This document shows, piece after piece, positions 37,380 to 50,028 of a DNA stretch of 64,000 nt (the stretch's first letter is position 1; each line of letters starts with the position of its first letter). Location: the NCBI GenBank assembly GCA_947034895.1, contig OX344763.1, positions 32,549,025 to 32,613,024 of the forward strand, read 5' to 3'. The position numbers were made by a program, and so were the translations under genes. The notes beneath the pieces are model-generated. The model did no database searches, was not told the DNA's origin, and saw only the letters and a program-made list of their open reading frames with translations. This DNA comes from Rhytidiadelphus loreus. Taxonomy: Eukaryota; Streptophyta; Bryopsida; Hypnales; Hylocomiaceae.

Positions 37380-38365
37380 GACTCTGGAAATGAATGCTGG
37401 TTTGCTATTTCCAAGCTGCTAATGTGGTCTTGGTCCTGTTGAAATTTGGTTGGAAAGAGTGCCCCCAAAGCAATCTCCAATACCCCAATTCTCCAATTCC
37501 CCATTGGGAAGAGTTGGAAGTGACGGAACCTTGCCTTTTGTTCTGTCATGGCTTCACCAAGCATTTTCCAATAATTCCCTTCCATGTGCACTTCTTTTAA
37601 TGGGCTGAGGCCTAACATTTGTACCTAAGCAACATAGCAACATGGAGGAAAAGTTGCACCAATCCAATTGAAGGTCACTTGCATTAAGCTTAATAAGTGT
37701 AGAGGTGGAGGTAACCCACCATTCCTCCATCATTAATAATGTTTTATTTTAAATTATTGTTGATCCTCTCACATGATGCTAAACCCATCCTATAAAGTGG
37801 GCCCTTTATGGTGAATTTACCCCTAGGGAAGTACAAGAATTTTTAAGAAAAAATCACACATGATGAAATTTGAACTCATATTTGCAATCAAAGGTCCAAA
37901 ACTAACTAGGAGAGGTGAATTTTCCCCTGGAAAAAAAATAGAATTTTTATTTATTTTCTACACATGATAAATTTTTTTTTTAAATAATTCATATTTGAGG
38001 CCCAAATTTAGTTGAGATAGGTGAAGAATATAGAATTAACATGACACAAAATAGGGCGCTTTTTTCTTAGAGTTAGGGGCACTTAATACTATGACCAAAG
38101 GTTGAGAGGTTTCCACCAATGAGATTTCAAGAAACCAAGAGTTCAACCTCTCAACCCTTCACACTAAAATCATAGTGGGAAGCCTCCTAGGGTTAAGCTA
38201 AAATCTAATCCTATATTTTATTGCCTATTTCTTTGGACTCTCAATAAAGTTTGGCCACTCAATTCTTTGGCCTCTCAATTTGGACAACCATAGTATAAAG
38301 TGTCCATTAATCAAATCATCAAGGAAGGTGATTAGGAGAGAGAGCAATCAACCCCTCACAAATGA
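37380..38365 (+). repeat. ~985-bp direct repeat, copy A
   Basis: Nearly identical to 44369-45353, with only a few substitutions and one single-base gap near 38307. It starts GACTCTGGAAATGAATGCTG and ends CCCCTCACAAATGA. The paired frames inside (plus 37394-37600, minus 37289-37618) recur in copy B and have no recognisable domain. No terminal repeats were seen, so this looks like a segmental copy rather than a transposon. Confidence 0.92.
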
Positions 38366-40150
38366 AAATGAGAAGATTCGATCAACTTCCAATGTGTGGT
38401 ATTTGGTACCAATACCATGTTATAGAGAAGAGTAAATCCATTCTATGAAGTGGCCCTTACAAGGTGAATTTTGTGTTTGGAAGAATAACTTAGAGCAATC
38501 CTTTGGTAGATTTTGGGTGCACATGTTTGTTCAATGTGATTGAGAGTGGACTTCCATGCATCTAAGATATATGACCTATTTCCAACAATGTTAAACATTT
38601 AAGCATATGTATGATTGAGCAATGGTGGTGGGGATAAATTTCTCTAGTCAGAGAATAAAAACTATAGAGATTGTATTATTTTTTGCTAATTTTCCACCAA
38701 GTTTGGAATTAGTAGAAATTAAAGAAGTCTAAATTACAGTCTAACTTGTTCTTGATCCATAGGCAAACCTATTTCTAAGAAGCACAAGACTAAAAATTGT
38801 TCTGAAAAGCAACTTCATTAGGTGTCAATGTGTTATTCATCACACAATAATGAAGGCCCTAGTCGACATCATATTCCCTTCATTCCCCGAAGAGGTCAGT
38901 AGGTCACTATCAAGTTCTTAGAAAAGTACATGAGTTAAAAGATAGGATCCATTTAATTTGAAGTGAAAAAAATTTATATAATATGTAGGGCTACTATAGA
39001 GTCCATAAAATGCTACATAATCTAATATATATAAATTAAGATGTGTAAAAAAATTATATAGTAGGAATTCTTATTAATAAATTAGCCTTGATATATAGAG
39101 ACCATACAAAATTTTCATAGTAAGATGCATATAAATGTGGACTAGGATTTTCAGCATCACGTTATATCTAGATGTCCGTCAAAACAATGAAACATGTTGA
39201 CGGACATGTTGTTCAATTCATCAAAAATAAATAAAAATAAATAAATTTGGGGAATCTAAATAGATTGTCAATAACTTGTCTGTTTAAATTGATGGACATG
39301 GAAAATTTGTAAAGAAAGGTGGGGGTGGGAAAAAATTGAACACTTAAATTTTATATGTAAGCTAGCCTTACTAAAAAAATCGCATGAATGAATTTATAAA
39401 AACATAGGGTATTGAAAATACACCTTTGTATCTTTTTATATAAAAATATGGTCATTTTAAATGCAATAATTAAGGTAAATAGCCCCATATAAAATATCTT
39501 TTTAACTTAAGTGTATACCTTAAATTACAAAGAATGATCTCCTTGAGCCTCATTCACTCTATTTTGCGCGTATGCACAAACAGGGATCTAGTCGGAAATA
39601 GGTTTATACTTTAGAATTGGCCAAATCATAAGGAGGAAGATTAAAATTTTATGTGGAAGTGTAGTATTGGAATTCTCCATGGAGAATTGAAATTGTTGCC
39701 CAACAAAATTGGGGGTAGGAGGTTGGGTTTTGGATGTTGGAGATTGGAAGAGGTGGGACATTTGTCAAAAGTAGGAGAAGTTATTTTTTGACTTCCAAAG
39801 AATTGTTTTTAACAATAAACTTGAACTTCAGGGTTGCTTTTTGTTTGACAACAATACAAAGCTATTCCTAAATGTAGTTTTTTGCTATCCACATTTGAGT
39901 GAAAGCATTGTCGGGAGCATTGTGAAACTCGAGGACAATTCAAACTCTCAATAATTTAGAAATTCATTTTCAAATTTGATAGAACATAGAAGTTTGTTCT
40001 TAATCCTTGTGAGAATTTGGATTTGACAAAAGTGCAAATGTATGTAGAACTTTTGAGGCAAAGTAAATAATGACTTGAGAAGAATCAAAGCATGAGGTTT
40101 TATTTTTGCATGTTTCTGAGCTTCTTTCCATCTCTTTATGAACTAATTTG
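38366..40150. other. AT-rich gene-free stretch
   Basis: About 1.8 kb with no recognisable gene or element. A short AAATAAATAAAAATAAATAA tract lies at 39228-39245. All frames are short. Confidence 0.45.
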
Positions 40151-40371
40151 AAATACAATGAAAAGAAACTATTACGCTCAACAAAATCCACAAAATTGTT
40201 GACTCCAAACAAAGCCGCAGTTCGAAACTCACAACTTAGGAACACGTGTTTGCTACTTTAGAACCTACAACATCAAAGTCTGCTAGTCGGCAGAAGTCCG
40301 GAGCGAGATCTTACTACCCAAACACACTTCCTTGCCAGATTATTGTCAAGCTTCTCTACTCCACTTCATGC
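40151..40371 (+). other. Copy of an LBD upstream segment, left part
   Basis: Matches 31632-31785 in the same order and orientation. It has 76 extra bases (about 40229-40304) between GTTCGAAA and GCGAGATC. The match is cut by the CACTA element at CTTCATG and resumes at 44347 (TGACATCAACAAAACG). The extra bases suggest that the LBD locus has since lost them or that the source was a related locus. Confidence 0.85.
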
Positions 40372-40754
40372 CACTATAAGAAAATTGTGTTTTTAGAGAT
40401 TTCGAGATCTTGACATCTCCGCGTTTCTGCTAATGTTTTTCTTAATATATACGTGTCTCTGTTGACGTTTTCTACGTCTACAAGGCCGTCTAAAAAATTG
40501 CGTCCCGCACAGACATGCGAAAAATTTCGAAAATCTAACTGGACATCACAAATTTTCCACTAGACATCACAAAAAACATGGGTCAACGGGGTCCTAAAAG
40601 GTCGCCATGTGGGTGCCACCTCAGTGCCACGCATGCATGAGAAGCCATGTAGGATTTTTTCCATCCATTCCCGTCCACGACGTGGCATCTGACATCGCAT
40701 CTAGTAAGGATGATGTGGCATGCCACATCATCACATTTTCCTGTTGTTTAAGAA

Positions 40755-40925
40755 ATTTAATATTGCTTTTGAAGACATCAACTTAGACGTCTAAACATTT
40801 TCTGAGACGTCATTGTAGATGTCTAAACATTCATTGAGACGTCATTGTAGATGTTTAGACATTTATTGAGATGTCAACTTAAACATCTAGATGTTATGGG
40901 ATGTCATTGTAGATGTCTTCATTTT
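40755..40925. repeat. Left subterminal repeats of the CACTA element
   Basis: Repeated blocks of GACGTCTAAACATTTTCTGA, GACGTCATTGTAGATGTCTA and AACATTCATTGAGACGTC, in direct orientation with small changes. In CACTA elements such clusters are transposase-binding sites; that role is inferred here. Confidence 0.7.
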
Positions 40926-41251
40926 ACCATGAATATTTCTTGCAACATCCAATATGATTAGAAAAACAATATGATGTCACCTTTGACATTTATGTGGTTG
41001 AATGCACTATTCGGCATGATGTCAATATGGACAAATACACAAGTCCTACATAATGCACATTCAAAATTTCATAATATACAATACAACATTTCATATATAA
41101 TATACCATATATAATATATAATTTGCCATACAAAATACACTGTACTAAAAATTATGTCATATGATTCCAAATGTATTTCAGAAATGTCCAATACAACATG
41201 TCATACATAATATACCATATACAATACAAAATACGCCACACAAAATATGCC

Positions 41252-41834
41252 CGGGGAGGACACTCCCTACGTTTTAGCAACCTACGTGCGGCGGAAAAAG
41301 TAATACAAGTAATACACCTTAAAATTTAATTTTTTTTTCAAAAAAAAAATTATGGATAGATTTTACTACTTTAGAAGTTTATGTTTTGAATTATTGGTAT
41401 TTTTTTGTGCTAATAGTAATTAGTTATAAATTTTTGAAGAAAAAAGATACACTGTAAAGCTGAAAATAACTTTCACACCTCTATATTATATAAGAAAAAA
41501 AAATTTGAAAAATGAAAAAAAAAATTATATAGAATAGCTTTCTATTGAAAGTTTATTTTGGTTGAATATTGATACAATAGTCATCTTCATGTGAGCTCTA
41601 TAAATATTTTAGTTGGAGAACATGCCATTTTAGTTCATTTTTCAACCCTTTCTAGACAATATATCTTATGTTATTTGGAATTGAATTTTTTGTCAATAGA
41701 AACCTTTAGTCATTGTTAAACAAAGCTCAAAATTTTAGAATGAAATTATAGTTTATTCAAGGTGTATTACATGTATTACTTTTTCCACCGCCACACGTGG
41801 GTACCCCAAATGTAGTGAGAGTGTCCTCCCCTAG
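41252..41834. mobile_element. Mutator-like MITE nested in the CACTA element (583 bp)
   Basis: Flanked by AAAATATGCC on both sides (41242-41251 and 41835-41844), a 9-10 bp duplication. Terminal inverted repeats begin GGGGAGGACACTC and extend about 75 bp, through GGCGGAAAAAGTAATACAAG with a short gap, to AATACACCTT. The inside is AT-rich and non-coding. It inserted after the CACTA element, since the duplicated target is CACTA-internal sequence. Confidence 0.85.
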
Positions 41835-42834
41835 AAAATATGCCAAACAAAATACACCATATTTGGATATTATAGCACATGGCTTCAAAAGCCACTTGAT
41901 GTGAATATATATAGAGGAGAAGACAAACTCTTTATACAAGAGTGGTGGTGGAAAGTTAGACAAACAATATGGGATATGGAAAATACAAGAATTGTTATAA
42001 ATAGAATTGCAACCTACATTTAAATGTCTAGACATTTTCTAAGACGTCATGGAAAACATCAAAAGTACATGTTGATGTTTCCTATGATGTTGGTATCAAC
42101 ACTAATATATAAGTAAATGTCGTAGGTAGTTGTCTTTGCAAACTTAGACACCGATCAAAAAGCATCAGTGTAGACATTATAGTTCTTATATATGGTATTA
42201 AGGCATTGCATACAATTATTTAGACTAGTACTTTAAATGTTACCAAGCAATGTATCTTACAAGGAATACATCTTGAAAAAGGCCTAAAGATTAAAGGGAT
42301 GTGGAGTTTTTTGTCTATGGTCAAGGCTCTTGCAACCACAAAGAGTTGTTTGTTATCCACTCTAAGTAAGATTCTTACCTTTTGCGGAGTGGTTGACATT
42401 TGTGAGAAAGAAAATAGAACATTTTGGAAAGTTGTGTGCCAAATAGAGGTTAGGGGTAATGGAAGGCACTATACTCTATCCAATCCATCTTGAACATGAT
42501 TCAATTGCAAAATGATAGGGACTTTGATGGACTACAACCAATGCACAAATTTGAAGATCCAATGCAACATCCTATAGATCAAAGAAGAGCCTACTTTGTC
42601 ATTGTAGGCGACAACACAATTTCTGAGGTTGAAACTTAATATGGCCACGTCCTTTGCATATATGTGTGATAGCTTGCAAATGTCATGTAGAACATCTGAA
42701 GGATAGGGCAACTTGTCTACTTCTATGTCTCCTATAAGGAACTGTTGTCTTGAAAACATTCATCACGTGACAAAAGTAACGATTGTGGATGTTGGATGTA
42801 ATGTGTATGTGACATCATCTAAACAGAGAAGGTT

Positions 42835-42870
42835 CACTATAAGAAACCCGCTTTTTTTGGACGTTAGCAA
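42835..42870 (+). mobile_element. Second CACTA-type terminus inside the large element
   Basis: CACTATAAGAAACCCGC followed by a T-run resembles both the ends of the large element and the small element at 60845 (CACTAGAAGAAACCC on its reverse strand). No matching opposite end was found nearby, so it is a truncated or rearranged insertion. Confidence 0.4.
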
Positions 42871-43555
42871 CAAATAAGGATGTTTTTCAAAACACGAGTA
42901 CAAAGATGGGATTGTAGTAATAGGAGGTAGAATTGAGTTGGATGTTTCAAAAAACGTTTGCATGTCACAGGTGGAACAAGTTGATGTCCTATACAATGGT
43001 GATGTTCTAAAAGACATTAAGAAAAACATAGTTGTATTTTGTACAACGTCCAAGAAAACACAGAAATGCCATGTTGGCAAGAGTTTTTGGTTTAACTTCA
43101 ATTAAATTAGAGAAAGTTACTATGGATTGAGGTAAAACCTTGATAGGGGAAGGGGAGCCATTAGACAAGGTTTTTTTTTTTAAATTAATTAATTTTTAAA
43201 TTTTTAAAAGTACCAACTGATATGGCATTTGATTGACATGGCATCCAATAAGGATGAGGTGGCATGCCACATTAGCACATCTAAACGCCATTCAAAAAGT
43301 TTAACAATGTGTTTTTAGACATCAACTGAGACATCAATTGAGACTTCAACTGAGACATCCAAATGTTTTTTGCAATATCAAATAAGACATCAACTAAGAT
43401 GTCAAATTTGACAACTTTGTATAATTTTGAAAAATTACATATCCCATATAGTTTGTTAAGCCTCCTACTGCCTTACTTGCATAAATAGTATGTCTTTTTA
43501 TGTCTATTTACACACAATAATTGGCTTTTAAGTCATGTGACATAAATACCAAATA

Positions 43556-43632
43556 TTGTGTATGGCGTATTGTGTATAATGTATGGCATATTGTGTATAA
43601 TGTATGGCATATTGTGTATAATGTATGGTGTA
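43556..43632 (+). repeat. Minisatellite of a 21-bp unit
   Basis: TGTGTATAATGTATGGCATA repeated about three and a half times with small changes. It lies in the right part of the CACTA element. The repeated YGILCIM peptide in a plus-strand frame here only reflects the repeat. Confidence 0.85.
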
Positions 43633-43824
43633 TTTTATATTATGTATGGGCTATTTTTTATGGTGTATGTCAAAGTTAATGTTGCAAAATGTTTGGATGT
43701 CGAAGCTAACATCTTAGAAAATGTCTCAAAAGACATCTAAATAGATGTCGCCAAAAACAATATCAAAGTTTTTTGTTGACATCTAAGTTGATGTTGCTCA
43801 AAAGAACATTAATCTTCTTAGACA

Positions 43825-43970
43825 ATGTGATGTCAAATGCCACATCAGCATTTTTTATGTCCATGTCACTGAATTTTCATGTCAGATGCCACGTCAACAT
43901 TTTTCATGTCCACGTCATTGAATTTCCATGTCATATACCAGTAAACCACGTCAGATGCCACATTAGCTTT
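43825..43970 (+). repeat. Right subterminal repeats of the CACTA element
   Basis: Tandem ~48-bp units, each with ATGTCARATGCCACRTCA then CATTTTTCATGTCCA and GTCATTGAATTT. About two to three copies. They share the TGCCACRTCA word with the left subterminal side. Confidence 0.7.
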
Positions 43971-44346
43971 TTTTCCCAAATTACCTGCCTATCATCTTTT
44001 TTTTTCACCTTGGGCAATTATTTTCTCCTAAAACACAATAATTTCTACTAATTTATCAACGGTTAAAATGGACTAGGGATGCTGACGTGGCAATGATTGT
44101 TTTCTAGGACAATTTTTGAAACATCATTATGTCTGTAGTCATGTCTTTAACAGCATAGTTGTTTTTGCTAGCACCTACATGATGTGACCATAATTTTCCT
44201 CTATTTTCTACAACATCCACATAAACGTACACTTTCGATGCATATGTCTACTAAACATCTCAATGTTCTTTTGGACATAGCATGTGCACCTTAGACACGC
44301 TACATTTTTTGTTAGAGATCCAAAAAAACATAGTTTTCTTATACTG

Positions 44347-44369
44347 TGACATCAACAAAACGAAAAGCG
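44347..44369 (+). other. Copy of an LBD upstream segment, right part
   Basis: TGACATCAACAAAACGAAAA continues the segment broken at 40371 and ends at GCG, abutting copy B of the 985-bp repeat. The equivalent at the LBD locus is 31778-31799. Confidence 0.8.
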
Positions 44370-45353
44370 ACTCTAGAAATGAATGCTGGCTTGCTATTTC
44401 CAAGCTGCTAATGTGGTCTTGGTCCTGTTGAAATTTGGTTGGAAAGAGTGCCCCCAAAGCAATCTCCAATACCCCAATTCTCCAATTCCCCATTGGGAAG
44501 AGTTGGAAGTGACGGAACCTTGCCTTTTGTTCTGTCATGGCTTCACCAAGCATTTTCCAATAATTCCCTTCCATGTGCACTTCTTTTAATGGGCTGAGGC
44601 CTAACATTTGTACCTAAGCAACATAGCAACATGGAGGAAAAGTTGCACCAATCCAATTGAAGGTCACTTGCATTAAGCTTAATAAGTGTAGAGGTGGAGG
44701 TAACCCACCATTCCTCCATCATTAATAATGTTTTATTTTAAATTATTGTTGATCCTCTCACATGATGCTAAACCCATCCTATAAAGTGGGCCCTTTATGG
44801 TGAATTTACCCCTAGGGAAGTACAAGAATTTTTAAGAAAAAATCACACATGATGAAATTTGAACTCATATTTGCAATCAAAGGTCCAAAACTAACTAGGA
44901 GAGGTGAATTTTCCCCTGGAAAAAAAATAGAATTTTTATTTATTTTCTACACATGATAAATTTTTTTTTTAAATAATTCATATTTGAGGCCCAAATTTAG
45001 TTGAGATAGGTGAAGAATATAGAATTAACATGACACAAAATAGGGCGCTTTTTTCTTAGAGTTAGGGGCACTTAATACTATGACCAAAGGTTGAGAGGTT
45101 TCCACCAATGAGATTTCAAGAAACCAAGAGTTCAACCTCTCAACCCTTCACACTAAAATCATAGTGGGAAGCCTCCTAGGGTTAAGCTAAAATCTAATCC
45201 TATATTTTATTGCCTATTTCTTTGGACTCTCAATAAAGTTTGGCCACTCAATTCTTTGGCCTCTCAATTTGGACAACCATAGTATAAAGTGTCCATAATC
45301 AAATCATCAAGGAAGGTGATTAGGAGAGAGAGCAATCAACCCCTCACAAATGA
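44369..45353 (+). repeat. ~985-bp direct repeat, copy B
   Basis: Near-identical to 37380-38365. It follows directly on the LBD-derived segment, so one duplication event may have joined the two. The frames inside (plus 44383-44589, minus 44260-44607) are shadows shared with copy A. Confidence 0.92.
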
Positions 45354-47425
45354 GAACAACTTTGTCTGGAGGAACAAAACTGAGTTTTTGACATCACTAA
45401 CTTTGACATTGATTTTCTTTCAAATAGACATTTTTCTACATAGTCAATACTTCACACCAATTTTTATAAGTAACTATTTGTTATGAAAGAGAGACAAAAG
45501 GCATAACAAACAAGCAAAAACAATAGTAAAAGAATTTAGAAATAGTATAATTATTGAAACCACAATTAAAAGGCTTAAAAAATTGTTTTAAATCCACCAT
45601 CATTCTACTATCAATTTAATCCTTAAACAACAATCACTTTTCTAAAAGCCAATCCAAATAGGAATAAATTCTTTTCTCAAAGCAAGATAGAAGGTGTGTT
45701 GCTTGCCCAAAGTTTGTACAATCTAGGTATGCAAAATTGAATAGTGTTCTAACTTTGCGCTCTAAATGTGTTGCTTGGCAAGCCATATTCACTATTGAAG
45801 TGAGTCTAGTTGGTTGAAACATTCCCCCCCTTAAAAAAATTCCCTCAAAAACACTTTTTGTCAACAATTCTCTAAAAAACAAGCCCAAGAAGTTTGACCT
45901 ATTGTTTACAAGTTAATAGTAATCTGTTCTCAGTCTACAAGCCACTTGCTTGGTTTGAGGCACTTTCTAGTTCTAAAGAGGACTTTAAAGCCAAAAGAAT
46001 GTTGTTGAATGTTGATGAGCATAATGCATTCTTTAGGAATTTCAGGTGCAAAATTTGTGATGGGTGTGATGGATGGGAGGGGGGATAAAAGGATGATAGA
46101 ACAATTGCTTACTCCTCAAATTTTAATACATTTTCTTTTTCTTTTTCAACTTCAAAATCTAGAGTTAGTTTTAATCCTTAAATGTTGACATGGACGGTTG
46201 AATGGATGACAGGGAATCCTTCTAGTAGGACAAAAGTGCAACTATTCATCTTTGGAATTTTGTTGTGAAAAGGGGAGGTCTTCTACAATAGTTTGACTTC
46301 CAATGAGTGCTTTTGCTATTTCTTCTTGTATTTTTTAAGTCAATGATTTATACAGTAATGAAAAGGAATGATTTTAAGGGCAACCGTTCATCCTTTAACC
46401 TATAAATGATGTAGAGGACGTTTTCCAGCCAATGAATGTGGGATAGAAGTGCAACTATTCATCCTCCAAATTTTGTGTGAAAAGAAAACATCTTCTACAA
46501 TAGTTTGACTTCCAATGAGTGCTTTTGCATTTTTAAGCCAACAATTCACACGGTTCCAAAAACAGTTGATTTCCATGGTGACCAACTCATTGTTTAAGGG
46601 TTAAGGGTTAAACTTGGGTGGAAAATTGATTCTATGATAAAGATCCAAGTGAGGAATAGGCTTTTTTTTGGTCCACATCTCTACACACAACCGTGAGAAG
46701 CAGCTGTGGGGTGATTGCAAGAAAGATCGAACAATTTTGGTAGTGTTTGATCAAAAATTGTGGGTTTTTTGCCCAATACTAAGAGTACTACAAAATGGAG
46801 CAATCTCAACCGTTGATAATGAAAAATCAATGGCCAATAGTACTTTTGAGTACTTTATAAAACTGAAACAATACTACTTAAAAAAAATGACAGTTTGTCA
46901 CAGAAAGTAGATAAAATTAAGTATAAATTAATAAAAATTAGAAAATCATGAATAAAAAAAACTAAATATTGGCCATTTATAAAGACTTGATAGTAATAAC
47001 ATTTCACCAAAACCTAGAAGTTGAAACCATCATAAAAGTTTGGAGTGCTATGCGCAAAGGACCCCTATTTGCATGCATGTTGAGGACAAAGAATTGTGTT
47101 GTTTTGAATTCCCTTTGGTGGGCATATGCCCATCTAGTGTGGGAATAGGCCACAAAAAAGTCAAGTGAACATCATGTTTTTTGGATACTTCACAGTACTA
47201 AAAACCCCTAAACTACATAGTGTGACAAATGAGCTAAATTGATATTTAATTATAAAATTATTTTTCAAATTTTTTGAAAAATAAAAAATCTCATGTTTTC
47301 TGAATTAGCAATCTTCCATAAAAATTTCAAGTCCATTGGCTTCAATTTTCAAAATTTATGGCCAAAACCAACTCCGTCACTTCAATTGTGACGCCTTATA
47401 GGACCGGTATTTTTTGCAATCACCC
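45354..47425. other. AT-rich intergenic stretch with a local duplication
   Basis: No gene recognised. A ~95-bp segment is repeated: 46227-46320 and 46445-46535, sharing AAGTGCAACTATTCATC and TCTTCTACAATAGTTTGACT followed by TCCAATGAGTGC. Frames are all under 90 codons with no recognisable domain. Confidence 0.55.
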
Positions 47426-48595
47426 TGTGGGCACTTATTTATCCACCTTTGGTAAATCGGCGAACACAACCAAGTTCTAGTCCTATATTAGGTTTCTACT
47501 CTAATGGGTGTCTATACGTCAATCCATTGTGCCTTCCAAGCAATAGATCTTTCACTAATTTCCTACTTGGATCTCTTTGATGGTGGTTCTAACCGAATCC
47601 CAAGCTAACCATCGTGCTATGTATGGTTCTATGATCCCTACTTCTAAAGTCTATTTTATCATACTAAGGTAGATGATTACCTCATGCCATTTCTAAAAAC
47701 CTAACATTTGTTCAATTTGGACTTTCTAGTGAACTGTTATGAGTGGATGAAGTTTTGGCTACTAGGTTATCAAACTTCGTCCATAGTTTCCTATGGACTC
47801 CCGATTCCAATTGAAGGCAAAAATTTAACTACAGATGCAAACTCATGTGTTCTAACTAGATCCTAAGTTTCGACTTAGTTGGATGAAAACTCCGAGGTTT
47901 CATCCGTTACAGGCCCTAAACTTCATCCGTCTGTATTTTGGGCGTCCTAACTCCGATTCCTACGTGTCTTAGGTTTCTGAAAACCTCTCAAGGTCTACTC
48001 TAAGCTTATCTAATCAAGTACTACCTGACTTTGATCCTAATGGTACCTAGCTCTCGGCCTACCTAAGATTTTGACCCCTAGTGGGTCAGTTTCAAGGAAG
48101 AAAGGTTAGGATCTTACCCTGCCATGGAGATCCATGATGAGGGTGGTCAATTCGCCTTCTTCCACCATGGCAAGTTGCAAGGGTAAACCACTTGTTGGCC
48201 AATGCAATATGCATCTTTATAGCCAAAAGATTAACGCTTCTTTACCTAAGTCCCCTTTTCCTCTTCCTTTTCTTTTGCCTTAACTTGCGTGCCTCATTGA
48301 TGGGGAGTAGTGGGGTAGGCACCTACTTACTTAGAAAGTCAAAATATGGCCTAACTACCACTTACGCGTCAGCTTACACTAATGGTGGAGGGTATTCCCT
48401 CCCTATCCTACACTATGGTGCCTCCTTCCTATCTAAGCCTTCTCTCTACTCTTCCTTCTTGTATTTGGAGATGGTGGTGTGTGGTGGTGGAGTGGAGAGT
48501 TGGTGAGGTTGGGATGGAAACATCTCTTGCCCCTGGTCATGCCTTTCTTAGTATTGATGCGGATTTTCCTCCTTCTAGGCTAATTTCCACTACTT

Positions 48596-48735
48596 AGGTG
48601 CTAATCTTCCCCCTACCTCTATACTAATTTCTATTATTTCTATGCTAATCCTCTTCCTACCTCTATACTAATTTCTATTATTTCTATGCTAATCCTCCCC
48701 CTACCTCTATACTAATTTCTACTATTCTAGGCTAA
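48596..48735 (+). repeat. Minisatellite of a ~53-bp unit
   Basis: About three units built from CCTACCTCTATACTAATTTC and TATTATTTCTATGCTAATCC with TCCCC/TTCC variation. It lies within the 3.4-kb element at the place where the other copy has its pyrimidine-rich tandem tract. Confidence 0.85.
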
Positions 48736-48789
48736 TTCCCCAACTCCCAAGACCCTTGGACCCCAAAAGACCCCTGAACCTCTTGTGTG

Positions 48790-48905
48790 GGCAAGTTGCC
48801 TTCGGGAGGTTGCCTGGCTGAGCTGCCTTCGGGGCTGGCTACTGGGTGAGTTGCCTTCGCGGTTAGCTACCTAGGCAAGCTGCCTTCGCGGGCTAACCCT
48901 TGGGC
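48790..48905 (+). repeat. GC-rich degenerate tandem repeat (AGCTGCCTTCG)
   Basis: Four imperfect ~33-bp units around GGCAAGTTGCCTTCGGGAGG, GAGCTGCCTTCGGGGCTGG, GAGTTGCCTTCGCGG and CAAGCTGCCTTCGCGGGCTA. It is much richer in G+C than the element around it. Confidence 0.75.
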
Positions 48906-49955
48906 AAGTTGGCCGCCGAGGGGAAAAACTCTTTGACTAGTGAAAAGGAAGGTCCTTAATTTATCAACAACTATAACGATACATGAACCGGGATTGACTC
49001 CTAAAGGGCATGACACTCTATTTTGGATGCTAAACTTTGGTTAGTTTTCCATGTGTTTTGGAAACTAAACTTTGGAGTTATCTGTTAGGGGAGTACAAGG
49101 CTTCGCCGTTTTTTTGCTTTAAATACCAAATTTAGGACTGCCTGTGTCTAGGGGTTCAAAGCTCCGCCGTATGGGAACTTTTAACACACAATTTAGGACT
49201 AGAAACTGACACGAAAAGGTGGAGTCTGGTTATCCAAAGGGGAACTACTCCACTCTTTTCCCAACGAGAACCAACAACTAGACTCGAAGCAAGCAGAACT
49301 TGGGTTAGTAACAAGGGGAGTTAATGTAACAACACGTGGAGCTAGAGGCCCTCCAAAGCGGCATCGCCAAGGTACAATGGAGGGTTGCTCTAGGATTAGT
49401 ACAAGACATCAAGGACTACCAAGGACACTCAACTTGGCATATAGGACACCAAAAGCACACACAAAGGATATGAGGACTAAAGAAAGGACCCACACGGACC
49501 TTCAACAACTAAAAATATAGCAACAAAAGGAGCAAAAAGTGCTTCGAAAACACTGTAGGCAGTTTTGGCCAAATTGCCAAAACGTACAAGATAGGTTGAA
49601 CCCACGAACCCAAGATAAATATTGAGGGTGTTTTGGAAGGGAGAAGGGCCCCCTTTTATAGGTTCCCAAGGGCCCACTCCCTCCCTCAACTTACTACTAG
49701 TAACCTCATTCTTCCAGATTTTCATCCTTATCTTTTGAGATTTTCACCTAATTTTGGGTTTTATGCTAGTCCTAAAGTCTATCTTTTGGAGTTTAACTCC
49801 GAATCAAAAAAGGATTATGCTAATGGCTTCAGAAAGCCATTTTTAGCGAAAATGATCCCCTACCCCCTGTTCTCATCGCAAAAAACCCATTAGAAACTAG
49901 TGCCAACTAAAACTAGTAAAAGGGTAAAAACCTAACTTTTGGAGTTTACCTTTTT

Positions 49956-50028
49956 CGACTTGGGTAACTAGCTAGGTTTACCGACTTGGGTAACTAGCTA
50001 GTTACCTAGTTAGTTAGGTTACCCAAAC
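49956..50028. repeat. Short tandem duplication with palindrome (GGGTAACTAGCTAG)
   Basis: CGACTTGGGTAACTAGCTAG occurs twice in tandem, followed by the partly inverted TTACCTAGTTAGTTAGGTTA, so the RNA or single strand could fold. It is internal to the 3.4-kb element. Confidence 0.7.

Larger units (their letters stand above)
40372..44346. mobile_element. Non-autonomous CACTA (EnSpm-type) element, 3975 bp
   Basis: Begins CACTATAAGAAAATTGTG; the right end inverts to CAGTATAAGAAAACTATG. It splits a sequence that is continuous at 31775-31790 (TTCATGACATC), leaving TGC on the left and TGA on the right: a 3-bp duplication with one change, typical of CACTA elements. Both subterminal regions are packed with short repeats of GACATC/GATGTC and TGCCACRTCA type, also typical. 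No transposase was recognised; the frames at 42299-42493 and 42763-43101 show no known domain. A smaller element sits inside at 41252-41834, and a second CACTATAAGAAA end lies at 42835. Confidence 0.85.

Noticed and set aside
43556..43740. Repeated YGILCIM peptide as a possible membrane repeat protein
   Set aside because: The peptide repeat is a direct translation of a 21-bp minisatellite inside a transposon.
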